Shown: piece after piece, positions 1 to 12,700 of the stretch
Layout: the number at the start of each line of letters is the position of its first letter
Numbering within the stretch: position 1 is the stretch's first letter
From: Ophiura sarsii
Lineage: Eukaryota > Echinodermata > Ophiuroidea > Amphilepidida > Ophiuridae
Assembly: GCA_035610835.1 (NCBI GenBank)
Contig: CM069446.1
Span: 52,914,934 to 52,978,933 of the forward strand
Length of the DNA: 64,000 bases
Direction: 5' to 3'
Position numbers and translations under genes: made by a program
Notes under the pieces: model-generated
The model's database searches: none
What the model was told of the DNA's origin: nothing
What the model saw: the letters and a program-made list of their open reading frames with translations, nothing else

Positions 1-80
1 TAGAAATTAAATGTGAGAGTCCTATGCAAGAAGCCTACCTCTCATAATGACTTTGTTATAGCACCAAATGGTATACGCCA

Positions 81-273
81 TTCATCTTACTCTGTGCAGT
101 GACGTCAGAGCCTTGTGCAATGATCCACGCAGCGTTAAATTTATGCGCAAGTACTGGGATTCACCTTTGACTGATGTGGGTTTTACGTTACAATGCATTA
201 CAACCATGTGTGTAATGAGGTGCATTCATTGGGATACGCTTTGACATCACTGCACAGAGTTAGACAAATGAAG
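81..273. mobile_element. Small inverted-repeat element
   Basis: The left end TTCATCTTACTCTGTGCAGTG (from 81) and the right end, read in reverse complement from 273 (TTCATTTGTCTAACTCTG then TGCAGTGATGTCAAAGC), are inverted copies of about 30 bp. No coding capacity. It is probably a MITE; only one copy was noticed. Confidence 0.6.
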
Positions 274-309
274 TATAGACACTTACTGGATCAAATATGG
301 TATTCAAAA

Positions 310-521
310 TACTGTAAAACCACTTAATTTTGTGAGGGATTTAATTTCACGAATTTCGCGAGAGATGTAGATTCGCAAAATTAAACACCCGCGAAACTGA
401 CAACTTTGCACTGAAAGTAACAGTAACATTTCCAGAGTCATGTAATTAAATGCCCTCTAGAATAGCAGTAATTTTGAATTCGCAAAATAAAGTATCCACG
501 AAATTAGAGTGTTTTACAGTA
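310..521. mobile_element. MITE with TACTGTAAAAC ends, copy 1
   Basis: Starts TACTGTAAAACCACTTAATT and ends GTGTTTTACAGTA, with TTTCGCGAATT-type internal motifs. A second copy in reverse orientation is at 58540-58727. Confidence 0.7.
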
Positions 522-595
522 CTTGAAGCGCTGTGAGGTAATGTTATTGTTATTGTTGTTATCATTATTGTTAACATGAAGTTCAATAACAACTT

Positions 596-855
596 ATATG
601 TGATGCAGCACATCAAAAGGGGGACTTTGCGGGTGAAGTAAAATTTGAGTTTATTATGTGTACTCTTCGAGCATTTTCTAAGCTTTAAAATGACACATAA
701 TTTATCAAAATTTATCAAGGCATTCAGATTTTACAAGTGAAAATGACTCTCAAATTCTTATTATTTTCTTTATTTTATTCTGTCTGTTTTCATCTATATC
801 TTAAAAAAAACGAACAGCCGCAAAGTCTCCCCTTTTGATGTGCTGCATCACATAT
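596..855. mobile_element. MITE with TGTGATGCAGCACATC ends, copy 1
   Basis: The terminal inverted repeat TATGTGATGCAGCACATC is at the left and its complement (TGCTGCATCACATA) at the right. The interior shares AGCATTT.CTAAGCTTTAAAATGACAC with copies at 4359-5025 and 37015-37252. No open reading frame. Confidence 0.75.
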
Positions 856-1224
856 GTTGAGGACTAACTATACATTTCCCCCACCTCAAGTATGCCCGAA
901 ACATCATTAAAATTGATTCAGCGCAGATTACGATGTCACACATGTCCATAGGTTCTCTCAGTGTAGCAATTGTGGATGTAATTTGTAACATTTATATATT
1001 TCAACCTCCTTTTGTGTAAATCAATGGATAATTTTGTCTCATAGTTATTAATTGTGTCCATTTTTTGTTTTAAAAAATGTAGTACAATTCAGCAACATTG
1101 TCAAAATGTTGATCTCAAAAAAGGAGAACAATTGAGCTTTCTGGAGTCAGCTATACATTTAAAAATAGAACTCTTTACCTGTGATGTATAAATACCAAGT
1201 TATACCCCCTTGATTAGTTATTAA

Positions 1225-1600
1225 AGGCATATTATGTGATCTTTTCCAGGGAGCGCCCTCTATTCATGATTTTTTTTTAGAAAGTAGATTTTCTTGCAGA
1301 TTTACATTTCTGATCATAAATCGTACGTACATTCCAAGTTACAGAGCAATACGATTCCTTATTACCTCAAAATCGTGGTTTTAGAGTGAATTTAGACTAG
1401 AGTAAAATAAGTTGTCGGTAATCGGACAGTTTATTTTCACTCTAAACCCATGATTTTGAAGTAATTAAGAATCGTATCGCCCTGTAACTTGGAATGTATG
1501 TACGATTTATGATCAGAAATGTAAATCTGCAAGAAAATCTGCTTTCAATTTTTAATTTCGATGTTGAGGGCGTTCCCAGGAAAGATCACATAATATACCT
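1225..1600. mobile_element. Foldback MITE with TTAA flanks, copy 1
   Basis: Flanked by TTAA at 1221-1224 and 1601-1604. The ends are AGGCATATTATGTGATC and GATCACATAATATACCT, and the whole element is one long imperfect palindrome (arms contain ATTTCTGATCATAAATCGTA). No coding capacity. A second copy is at 56402-56776. Confidence 0.85.
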
Positions 1601-2451
1601 TTAAAGGATGAGAAGTTAATTAGTACAAATATTATCAAAATCATAAATAATGTCATGAAAAGAGTGTTTCAATTAACATTTTCTTTAAAACAAACAAAAC
1701 AACAGATACAAATCATATTTGTTGTGGCTGTGTAGTGTGTTAGTTATATTAAACATGTGATGTGCATAATATAGCTGACACTTTGAGAACAGGATAAATT
1801 GTGGACACTTTGAAGCTTAATTGTCCAACAAAAATTGCCATATAGCTTAATTTACACTATCCTATCAGCCAGCACTTATAGTTCAATGAGCTTCATTTAT
1901 TTCTGTAAATGCTTCCATCATTAGTAGGGGTGAGTATGAGAAGTGTACGATGAACATATGAAATGCGATACAAAAAACACCCCCAAAACACACACACAAC
2001 AAAACCTAACACAACACAATAAAAACATGAACAAAAAACCACAACAAAGAGATCCCCCCGACAAACAATGCTTAATGGACATAAAAACAGCGCACATACA
2101 CAAACACCACTGCGAAATGAGTATAGACCACTAACTTTCAACATGTGTATTTCAATGTACATGTGGTTCTTTTTTCTTTCATTTTTAATCCCCCCCCTCC
2201 TTTTTTTAAAAATATTAATTTAGTTTTGGTGGTTAGAGGTTAGCGTATCATAGATTATGTAATCCGTCTAAGAAAACCTGAGATAAGTGCAGAGAAATAG
2301 CAAAAAGAAGTTAGTAGTGACATACAGCAAAAATAAGGGTCAAAGCTATGAGATGAAGTAATAAAAGAGGCTTGCTAAGCAAAGGTTAGCGCAATAAGGA
2401 AAGCACATCACAGCATTAACGGCACCATTGCATTTTAATAGGACAGGTTAT

Positions 2452-2811
2452 CAGTGTTACCAAATTGTATGTTTGTAGCCCAATATGCTGCTTTTTAGCC
2501 CAATTAGGCTCATTTAAACAACACAATAGTGCTCTTTAAGGAAATTGGGCTAATTTTTGTCACACTGAATCTAATGGTTAAGTAATTAATTGGGCTACAT
2601 TTGAAGCTCAATAGATAGTCCAAAATTCCCAATTTTGTAATGCAAATATGGCTAATTTTGGTAACCTCTTACTCAATTGAAATCAGTGATTGAGAAATAA
2701 ATTCGGTAACATTTTGTCACTTGTTGTCAAATTAAATTCAACGATACAAAATAAATTAGGTGACTTTTTAGCACAAATTGGGCTACTTGGCACACTATTA
2801 TGGTAACACTG
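2452..2811. mobile_element. hAT-like MITE with CAGTGTTACCA ends
   Basis: Begins CAGTGTTACCAAATTG and ends TGGTAACACTG, with subterminal AGCCCAATT repeats in both orientations (TAGCCCAAT at 2477, ATTGGGCTA at 2777). The CAGTG start is typical of hAT-derived elements. No clear 8-bp duplication is seen. No transposase. Confidence 0.7.
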
Positions 2812-3562
2812 GTCATCATGAGGGCATAACAAAGAGCTGCCTGATGTAACAATAATGAAGTAGTGATGTCAGCCTGGATGATGGTTAAACAACTGATGAG
2901 TCAAAAGTAATGTCAGCTGTGTGAAAGTTAAAAAAACTGATGAGTCACCAGCAATGATGAGGAAATAGAAATACTGACCTTGGTTCCAACCAACTTTTAT
3001 TGGTGGAATTGGGGCATTCCATTACGAAGAAGGTGAAGTGAGGGAGATTCCATTTTGAATGAGAGGGAAGAAAGATCGAGACATATATTTATGGGATGAT
3101 CGTGATTCAAACAATTTATTGATTTTTTATCTCTAGCTAAAGTGTACTGCAGATGACACGGGGGTAGCTATGATTTGGAAGTGACGGAGGAACCACTACC
3201 ACCAGATGATGCATATTAGCGGGTCCCATTCAGTTTTATACAGTGAAATATATCTAATGAGGGCTTAAAAGATGGTACATATTCAATTAAGCAACAATTC
3301 AGTTATAGCCCTTAAACCTGATAGCAAGATATAACATAGAATTGATAGATTGAAAGGTATAGTCTGAATATGACATTCTTATAATGCATTTGAAAAATAT
3401 TTGTTATGGATCATTTTGTACACTTTTAAAATTAAATTACCAACCAAGAATAAACAAAATGGAATTTATTGCATATTTATTTTTTCGAACACTAATGCAC
3501 TAACATCCAACTTTATTGTGACATTACCCATTATTCTTCACAGATTACCCACAATTCCTCAC

Positions 3563-3763
3563 CTCTTTCTTGACGTGATACTGCTGGGCGACGAGAGAAT
3601 CAAATATGTCTCCGTAGTTTTCGTGAACTCTCATCATGTCGTTGATGTGACCCGCGACTTCTTCCATGCTCTTGAGGGCCCCATCCAGATAGTTATGCTC
3701 CGTGCTGTCACGGTCAAGTTGATTGAGGATTTCCTTCAGCAGAAGTGGGTATTTAAGAACCCT
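3563..3763 (-). CDS. TIAM1: TIAM exon 17 of model: C-terminal DH helices
   Basis: A 201-bp (67-codon) exon with acceptor gccaaacag|AGGGTT and donor AAAGAG|GTGAGG, phase 0 on both sides. It encodes [20 protein letters not shown], then [20 protein letters not shown] and AQQYHVKKE. With exon 16 it completes [13 protein letters not shown], the conserved helix that makes most GTPase contacts. It ends where the DH domain passes to the C-terminal PH domain, whose exons are not in the window. Confidence 0.97.
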
Positions 3764-6700
3764 CTGTTTGGCACAACAACAAAACAAAAAACCAATGTTA
3801 GGAAGAAAAGAAAAAAAAAGGTTTTATCCAGTAACAAGCCTGAAAAGTTAAATGCGAAATGCATTTTTTGTTGTTTTTTTGCTCACATTCTTAGTGGGGA
3901 TTCACTCTTATGCTCGTTAAAATGTAATTTTCACTTTCGTATTGACCATACGTGGCCAATCGCCATCTTAAAACATGTTGGACACAATTTCGACAAAAGA
4001 TGGCGCATTAACAATACAATAATTGCTTCCGGTTTTTTTATTAAAAAAAATTAAATGCGCAAGAATCAAGCGCCTCGGTGAATGCGCATGCACTACTGGA
4101 AACAAACTTGTTTTTTTGTTTGGCCTTAAACTGAAAAATATAGGTGTACAATTTGGGGAGGGAAGACTGAGGGACATCCTCCATATATTTTTCATAAAAT
4201 CATCCCACACTCTTGAAACCTGTGTGTGTGATTTTCACCAAATTAATTTCATTTTTGACCATTTCAACTTTAACCAATTGCAAATTCCAATAAAGTACTA
4301 TCAAATAATTGATTCAAAATAAGCTAAGGGTGAACAATTCATCACTCAAAAATACCATTTGTGATGCGGCACATCAAAAAGGGGGACTTTGGGGCTGTGT
4401 GTTTTTCAAGATATAGATGAAAACGGACAGAAAAAATAAAGAAAATAACATGAATTTCAGAGTCATTTTCACTCGTAAATACTGAAAGTCTTGATCAATT
4501 TGGTGGCATTTCAGGGGTGTACTTTCGCAACATCCTGCTTGGATTCTCGCAGAGGAATTTTGCGAGAATCCATGGATTCTCGCAGAATATTTTGCGAGAA
4601 TCCTTTTTACTGAATTTAAATTCCGCATTTTAAACATTTATTGTACTATTGTATACTTAGAAAATAATAGTACACAAATTGAATCAAACACTTCTTAAAA
4701 TTAATTAAAATAATATCAAGAATAAGGCTATATATAAGCTTGCATAACTTCCAAATTCGGCATGTTTGTTGACTAAGGGTCAAATACCAGTCATCTAAGG
4801 TCCTGTTTTGGACTAATAAAAAGAAGAGAAAAAAAGTTTTAAAAAAAAAAAGAAGTTTTTTTTTTTTTTTTTGGCGAGAATCCACCTGGATTCGCGCGGT
4901 AGTGATTTTACGCGAATCTTTACGCGAATCGATTTGCGGATTCGCGCCGAAAGTACACCCCTGCATTTTAAAGCTAAGAATATGCCCTGAGAGCACACAA
5001 AATAAACTCAAAATTGACTTCACCTGGGGAGGTGAATATTGATTGTGCTACCTGATGTGCTGTTCACATTTTATAAACAGGGATGCAAGTGGAGTATTGA
5101 TCCATTTCCGGAACATTTTACGTGAGCTTGGCCAGACGGCCCGAGCATTTGCTTGCGGCATCACACTTTTATGGGCGCTCGTCTGGAGAATAAGCTACAG
5201 GGTATCACCCCCCCCCCAAAAAAACACCCATGTTTGTCTCTTTTTATGCTGAAATATCATTTAATTCTGGAATGTAACAAAAAAGTGTCAACATTTCCGG
5301 AGTTCCGGATATTTCCGGAAGTCTTGGATCCCTGTATAAATAGTATATACATACCTGGATAGGCTTAATGAGATAGGACGATAGCGACGAAGAATGCTGG
5401 TGCTTGGGATTCCTGGCGTCGAGGAAGTCGTTCAAAGCCTGGTTCCCTTTCCTGGGATCCAGGATCTTCTGCGCCCGGGAATGACACGCGCAGAAGGAGC
5501 TGTACAGTTTGAAGTAGTCCATGTAGTAGAGGAAAGCGCCACTCAGCGCTACTAAAATTCTCTGTCAAACAAAACAAAACAAGACAAATTATAAGGGGAA
5601 AAAAGAAGAAGTTTGTGTTGCCCTCAGCGACCGACCCTAAAATCGTAAAAACTAGAGTCACATTGTTTTAAATATTTATTTTTCAATTTTCTTTTTTCAA
5701 TTTTCTTTGTTTTACATTTATAATTGATCTTCAAGTGTCTAAATGTTACTATTTCTTGCTTGAATTGAATAAGCAGCTTAAATAAATGTTTTTAGACCAT
5801 CATTACACTAGAAACATCTGTTAAATTGACCTAGGGCCTATACCAATTTTGACTTAACATAAACCATTTATTTTTCAGCCAAGAAAAAAAGAAAGAAAAA
5901 AAATCCGACTGACCGACCCGTTTTTATTTCTTTTTTAGCACTTGAGGGCAACACAACTCTTTTTTTGCACAAGGGGAAAAACGGTTCACAGACAATATTT
6001 CTTACGAGGAGAATCACTGTACTCACTGTCTGAATTCTTGAATTTAGTAAGAACATCCAAATAATATAAAACAATTGTGTGAGTAAATATCCATTTTTTC
6101 TTCGTAGTCCATGCATGCCAATGGCAGGGATTTACTCAAATATTCGTTGCAGGGATTCAAGTGGGTGATTGATTGATTTCCTGAACTTTTTATGCGAGCT
6201 TGGCCAGACGGCCCGAGCATTTGCACGCGGCATCGGACATTTATGGGGGCTCGTCTGGAGAATAGGCTACTGGGTATCACCAGGGATTCTATTAATTTGG
6301 GATAGGAAAGTCCTATACTGCGCGTGCGTAGATAACAGGTCCCGTTTTGCATAAATTAAAAATGCAACAGTGCCACAGTTGTCTTTTATCTGTTAAGTTT
6401 ATTTCCATTTAGCATTTTCCACTTGGCAGGCGTCTGCAGACGACATTCCAAAATGTCACAAAATGTTTCAAAAAATATAAATTTATTGAATTACATTACC
6501 TTATTTGGAATCACCTTGAGAAATGCATCGAAATAAGTACAAACACGCCTAGTATTGCTTCAGTAATCCTTGAGATAGCCCTTGAAAGTTGGGCAAGGTT
6601 TCTGAAAAATCTGTTTTGTGTGTGGTAAAACTAATAGCCGCGTGGGAAGTGTTAAACTCACAATATTACAACTTACCCTAAATGCAGCAGGAGTCTCCAA

Positions 6701-9700
6701 TGTATCAAAGCTCTCAAGCAGAGTGGAATCCTCCAAGGCTTTCAGAAAAATGGACTGAAATTTGATGATTTCTTTGACGTTACCAAACAAGGCATCAATC
6801 TGGAATTGGAAATGTTTGCCAATTGTTATCATAACTAGACAATCAAAACAATGGAACATATCAAGGGTTGAGTGCCAGAAGGCCGTAACTAAATTGTTGG
6901 GCAAATTAACATTTTAATAAAAAAATAATCCATGTAACCTAGATTTTCAGAACCATATAATAAGAGATAACTCATAGACAATCTTAATTTGACTAAAATC
7001 AGAGTTATAAGTTGGTGCTACAGTGTATTGTAATGAGTCCCAAATATTTGAAAGTCGATTATCTCAAAATAGCATTTCTTGAGTTAAGGCCTTCTGGCGC
7101 TCAACCCTCGATATAAAAGTAGGGCAGCATACAATGTGTACAAAGACATTGTTTTACGCCCTGAAATACTAATACTTTGCCCTGACTCAACTAGATTGGG
7201 TCCCCATGTCCCTCTATATGGCCGCCATCTTTAAAAATGGCGGACCAAAAATAAGGACTGGGAAAAGAACACGGCAGTAAAGTGTGCAGTTTACTTGTGG
7301 AATTCCATGTGTATTTAGCATATATGAATATGCAAACGAATACTGAGCATGCGCATTTGTACACAGCAACATCAGAAATACCACCCGATTGGTCCAATTC
7401 AAAGGCAGTGCGTCGAGCGATCATCACGCGGCGGCACAGGAGGCAAATTGTGCGCCCTCACGCATCACATGGTACACGACGACGCGTGGAACTACCGGCG
7501 CAGTGTGGCGTGATGGTGCCAGAATAAGCTCATGTATATTCGGCAGTTCATTAGGGCAGACTTTTGGAACTGTATTTTTTCCAGTCTTCACATTTGAGGA
7601 CCCTCGCAGGGGCTGTGTGTAAAATAGGGAAGACATTGAGGATCGAGTCTTTGACTCTACCGGGAATACATATCCTTTTTGCCCTGGCTCCTGAACTAAC
7701 TTGCCCTTGACCGGTAAATCAATGCTAAACTTCTATTCAACATATTTTCTGATTCTAAAGGCTAAATTTCAATTAGGAGGTATCAATTTAAAGCTTGAAT
7801 TTGGCATGTTTTGAAGATTTTAAAATCAGACATTGCATAAAAAGACCCTAAGAGGTATGTTTTAATGTGACAATCGACTAACCTCATCAGCAGACAAGAA
7901 TGACTCGTTCTGCAACGGTTCCAAATACCGGGACACCAGACAGTTCAAATCCTTCACGTAAGTCTTCTCTGTCTCGATCAGCTCGGTGATGACCTTCCTA
8001 AGCTTCTGCGCCGACTGAAGCTGTATCTTGGAGCTCTCCATCACGCCAACAAACTCCTCCTCTTCGTCGTGTTCCGGCCGGAGACGACAGAACTCGGTGA
8101 TCTGTTCGGCGTTCTTGAGAAGCTCCTGGATGTCATGTGGGTTGGTGATTGCAGGAGGAGGAGGAGGAGGAGGAGGGGGGCATATGTCTAAGTTTGCATG
8201 GTTTCTGGCGGATTCCTCTTCCATGGGATCGTACATGAGCTTCAACGGCGATGGTTCTGTGAAGGTGGCGGCGCTGTTGTCAGAGGTGTCGCTGTTATCG
8301 AAATCTGAAGGGAAAAAAAGATCACACAAATTGTTATTTAAGGAAGCTCTCAAAAGCTGAACATTGTGTCCAAAGGGATCTTGCTTCCAGACAAACTTTG
8401 TAAAGGGTGTTATTTAGTGCTTTCCATGCGGCAGTCGCCTACAGACGTCAGTTCCAAAATTACACAAAATGTTTTAAAAATGTCAAATATATATTGACTA
8501 TCATCACCATATTTAGAATTGTCATGACAAAGGCATTAAAATAAGTACAAACATGCCAAGTATTGGTTCAGTAATTCTTGACATCGACTTTCTGACAAAT
8601 CTGTTTTGTATATGGTAAAACTAGTAGCCGTGTGAAAATTGTTAAAAATATATGAAAGTTACTTTGATATTTCTATATTCCAAAAAGAATTTTTTAGATA
8701 AGATGCATCCAAATTAATGTTTCAAAACAGCTAAAATTGTGAGAAAAAAATTTCAAACAGGCATGCATCTTCTCTCCATGTCAATGTCACCAAAAGGCGT
8801 TAAATTAGAGCTTTTTCTGCTCAAAATCGATATAGAACACTTACTGATAGGTGCCGGCACGATAAGATCATCTATCATCTCATCGGTCAGTCTCGTCTGT
8901 GACGGAGGCGGCGGACAGGTCAGCTGATCAATGTAATTATTGGTGTCCACCATGGCTTGATTCTGCGCAAATAGCATCCGACACGAACGTATCGTCATGG
9001 TGAGAGTAGTGGAGCTGTGTAGAAGATTTTCGATGAACAGCATGTCCTGGTCACAGACCACGCTGCCGTTGATGACGAGGAGCTCGTCGCCGACGTGAAG
9101 GTCTTGGTGGTAGGCCATGCCGCCTTTCTCTATATCGCTGATGAAGACGCACAGCTGGTCCTCTTGTTCTGCGTCGTCTCCCAGCTCAGCCGCTAGACTA
9201 AAACCTGTGTGTTAAAAATGATATTGATTAATGATATATAATAATAACATTATGCAGTGCTTGTGATGGGAATTACACTATAACAATCTGAACATACATA
9301 ATAATAGAGAAACAAATTTACGAAATTAATGACTTGATTTGTTTCATTTTTTGTCCTTGATTTTTATTTGTGTTTGTTTCTATTGGTTAGTTTTTGAAAG
9401 GGGCATTTCAAAAGCCACCGAGGGGAGGGGGGAGGGGATGTGTACTCAGACAATCTTTTTGGTAGGGATGTGCTGCCAGTAAAATAAAAATTGAACCTTT
9501 TTTTTGGAATGGACCCATATGTTTACCAACCCATATGTTTTCCTATATATTTGACAGATTTGAGATATATTGCTCAAATTTCTGTGAAAAACTGCAAAAT
9601 TAAGGATTTTAGACGTATACATTTATATGAAAAGGGGTCATTCATTTACAAGAGGGATGAAAAATGGGACCCTCTTTGGCAGCACATCCTGTGACCTTAT

Positions 9701-12700
9701 ATCCACTAAATATCCTCCCCCTGATGGCAGCATAAAGTTCTAGCGCCATCTTTCACCCACTCACCGAATGTCTTGTTCTCGTCAAATCTGTACAGCTCAA
9801 CCTGGTGTATAGACTTTGCGCAGATCTCAATCTCGTCAAATTTTTCTTCGTAGATCTTGCTGTTCTTGTCCGGTATGTGGCGGGTGGCGCCGCTCTTCAA
9901 CGCATTCTTTAATCTCACGTAGTAGTTGTGGTGGTCCATTTGTCGATGCTAAATATACAAGAGGAATGATATTGTTTAAGATTTTAAAAAATTGTTCCGG
10001 GATATAACAAAAGAAGTAGCGGGTCCGTTTATTTTTTAATTGGGTAATATAAATTTGTCTTTGTGTATTAGATATGGTTTAGAAAATACGTTAATTGTGC
10101 ATTACAATCATGTGGAATGAGATTTAAAAAATCATTCAATGCATAAGAACGAGAATAAAAGATGGAATTTATCGCTCGGTAGCTGCACTTTCCGCGTTGA
10201 CATCCACTACTCAAAATACGCCATAGCCTAGCAACAAAACAACAATTTCCGAAATTGACACATATGTTGGTGTTGTCGTCTCAAATGTGGCGTTTATGTG
10301 TTATGTGGAATGTGTATGTGAAGTTTGTTTAAAAAACGGATGATTTTAGCTTTTTTATAATTTTATCGGCCAATTTACTGCCATTTTGCATCCCAGCCTG
10401 AGGACTTAAAATTAGGTGATGAAATTAATACTTCCGGATTCAGCGGCATTTACTGGAAAATATTATAAATAAGCGTTGATGGCATAAGATTGCAACATTT
10501 CATAAAAAATGTCACGATCATATTTGAAATAGAGCGATTTAAAAGGCCGGCAATTGTGTGTAAAGCCTATGGGGAGCGAATTAGTTTTGTGTTACCTAGA
10601 CTACAGTCATAGAAAAAAGGTGTTCGATCACTGACCCTAATTGTCATGCTTATTGGACCATAACAGCTAGGCACACTTTTTGAGTCACGTGAAAATCTAA
10701 ACTTGTTTCTGGTAGCCAGAATTATCCCCTTACTCATATCCCTCCCCTTCCCCACCGATCAATGTTGCGAGGCCCTGTGCTGATGGTGGGCAAATTGTGG
10801 GATTCAACATTGATCAGGGGGGGGGGGGGGGGGGGGTGAAGGGGTAACACTTTACATTATACCTACAAAGTGTTTGAACACTTTTTTCTAACATTGTAGT
10901 TTTGTGAAAGCTTACATGAAGGGTGATCCCTCCAAATCATCGCTTATAACTTACCATACAGCTAGTGACCAGCATGTCCTGTATCGTCATGGCAGGCTTG
11001 ACCGTTACCATGGTGCTCTGGTTGTTAGGAAGGAGGACCTTAATGGAGGATCCCTCGTATGGACCGTCTGATGTAGCGGAATCATCACGGCTCAGTTGGC
11101 TGTCTCCTCCGACACTCTGTGTATGTGTGACAACATAATAATTATAATAATCAGTATTTATAAAGTGCCTTTTCCAAATGGCTCAAAGCGCTGTTATGTG
11201 GCTGCTGATGAATCATCAACTAGGGTGCTGACAATTTCTAACAAAACCTATCTGCACTTCGATTGTAACATCCACCATTTTTAATGCAGCTCCCCAAATA
11301 CCATTGGGTCAAGGAAGATTTTTGATAACCGAATCAACTGATCTCCGATTTTGAAAGCAGGAGGAAACCGGAGAACACAGAGAAAACCTATGTGCATGGA
11401 TCATGATAAACCAAATGCACATAGAGCCCGCGGTCGTGCACAGAATTGACCTGGGTTTCATTGGTGCAAGGCGACGGAACAAACGTGTTACCAACAATGG
11501 ATTTCAATGAGTGCATGAGAGTGCACACCACTAAATAATATTTGGCATACTGGCAATACCCTTGGTATTTTCAAATTCGGAAGGTATAATTTTAACATCC
11601 TAGAAATGGTACGAAATGCTGCAAATGTATCTAAATGTTTTATAATTTGGCATTTGTAGATTGTTTCCTCTATATTAGGCCCAAATCTCTAGCTTTTTCT
11701 TGACTGGTATCATTTTACACGATTTCACTGTTTCCATTAATTTTAATTTACATTAATCCCTTATCATTTCATGAAATATTTGGGGAAAAAACACATTAAA
11801 AAAACCAAAACCAAAACGCCCGACCAAATGACCTTATCTGAGAGATCCGTTTGCCAGTAGATTTTGTGTTGCCTAAACGTGACCCATCATATAAAAATAG
11901 ACATGTTGGAGGCCAAGTCAAATCTGAGTTATTAGTATGACTTGAAAGAGCACAAGCTTTGAAATGACACCATGTTGAAGGTAATCTGGCTTTGTAATCA
12001 CAAGATATGATCTGAAGAAGCATATTTTTTTCTTATTTTCTTTATATTTCACCAAATATATTATTAGCCTCTATCTCAAAACTGTGTTTGCCAACATGTC
12101 CTTTTTGATACGACTCTGGTTACAAATATCAAACAAAGCTTCCTTTGGGTAAGAGAGTGTGCTGAAGGAAGTCAAGGTACTTGGACACAGTCCAACTCTA
12201 ATATAATAAAGGGTTTTTTTTATAAGCAAATTGTCCTTGTTTTTGCAAGAAAAGGGGTTCAAATGAGCACAATTGTCCTTGAAACACTGTCAAATATGGT
12301 GGTACTTCAACCTCCTGGAAGATCATGTGTTACCCCTCTGAATACAAAGAGAAAGCACCGGGTTAATCACCCCTTCTATCTGTTGATCCGGATTCATGGC
12401 GCAGTATCTGAGCAACTTACCGTGTTATCGTGGAGATCTCCATTAGTTATGCCGGCTGGGTTTGGTGCGTCTATGATGTCGTAATCCTGGTCGGCAACTT
12501 CACTGTAATGTGAACATCAATTAGAAAATGTCTCAAGTTTTATAGATATTTTGGTTTTGGTTTTGGAAGATAGGTAAAAATGTGTATATTTTTTCATTTA
12601 ACTTGTTCAATAAGGAAAGGCAGCATATATGCCTTGGCTTAAAATGTGATGGGGAACCTGGCAACTATTGGTTTTACCATATATACACAACAGATTTTTC

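Larger units (their letters stand above)
1..3562. other. TIAM intron after exon 17 (partial), repeat-filled
   Basis: No coding exon is recognisable here; in particular no C-terminal PH-domain motif. The stretch holds an inverted-repeat element at about 81-273, MITEs at 310-521, 596-855, 1225-1600 and 2452-2811, and AT-rich unique DNA. A CA-rich/GT-rich run at 1960-2110 creates spurious frames on both strands. Confidence 0.7.

Noticed and set aside
1893..2162. Cys/Val-rich small secreted peptide frames
   Set aside because: They come from a CA/GT-rich low-complexity run readable on both strands.
3160..3240. Possible C-terminal PH exon on the minus strand
   Set aside because: A short open stretch exists, but it has no PH-domain motif, ends in a stop and lacks a convincing donor.
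3401..4054. 217-codon plus-strand frame
   Set aside because: It covers exon 17 in antisense and then poly-A rich intron. Exon 17 on the minus strand is clearly the DH domain.
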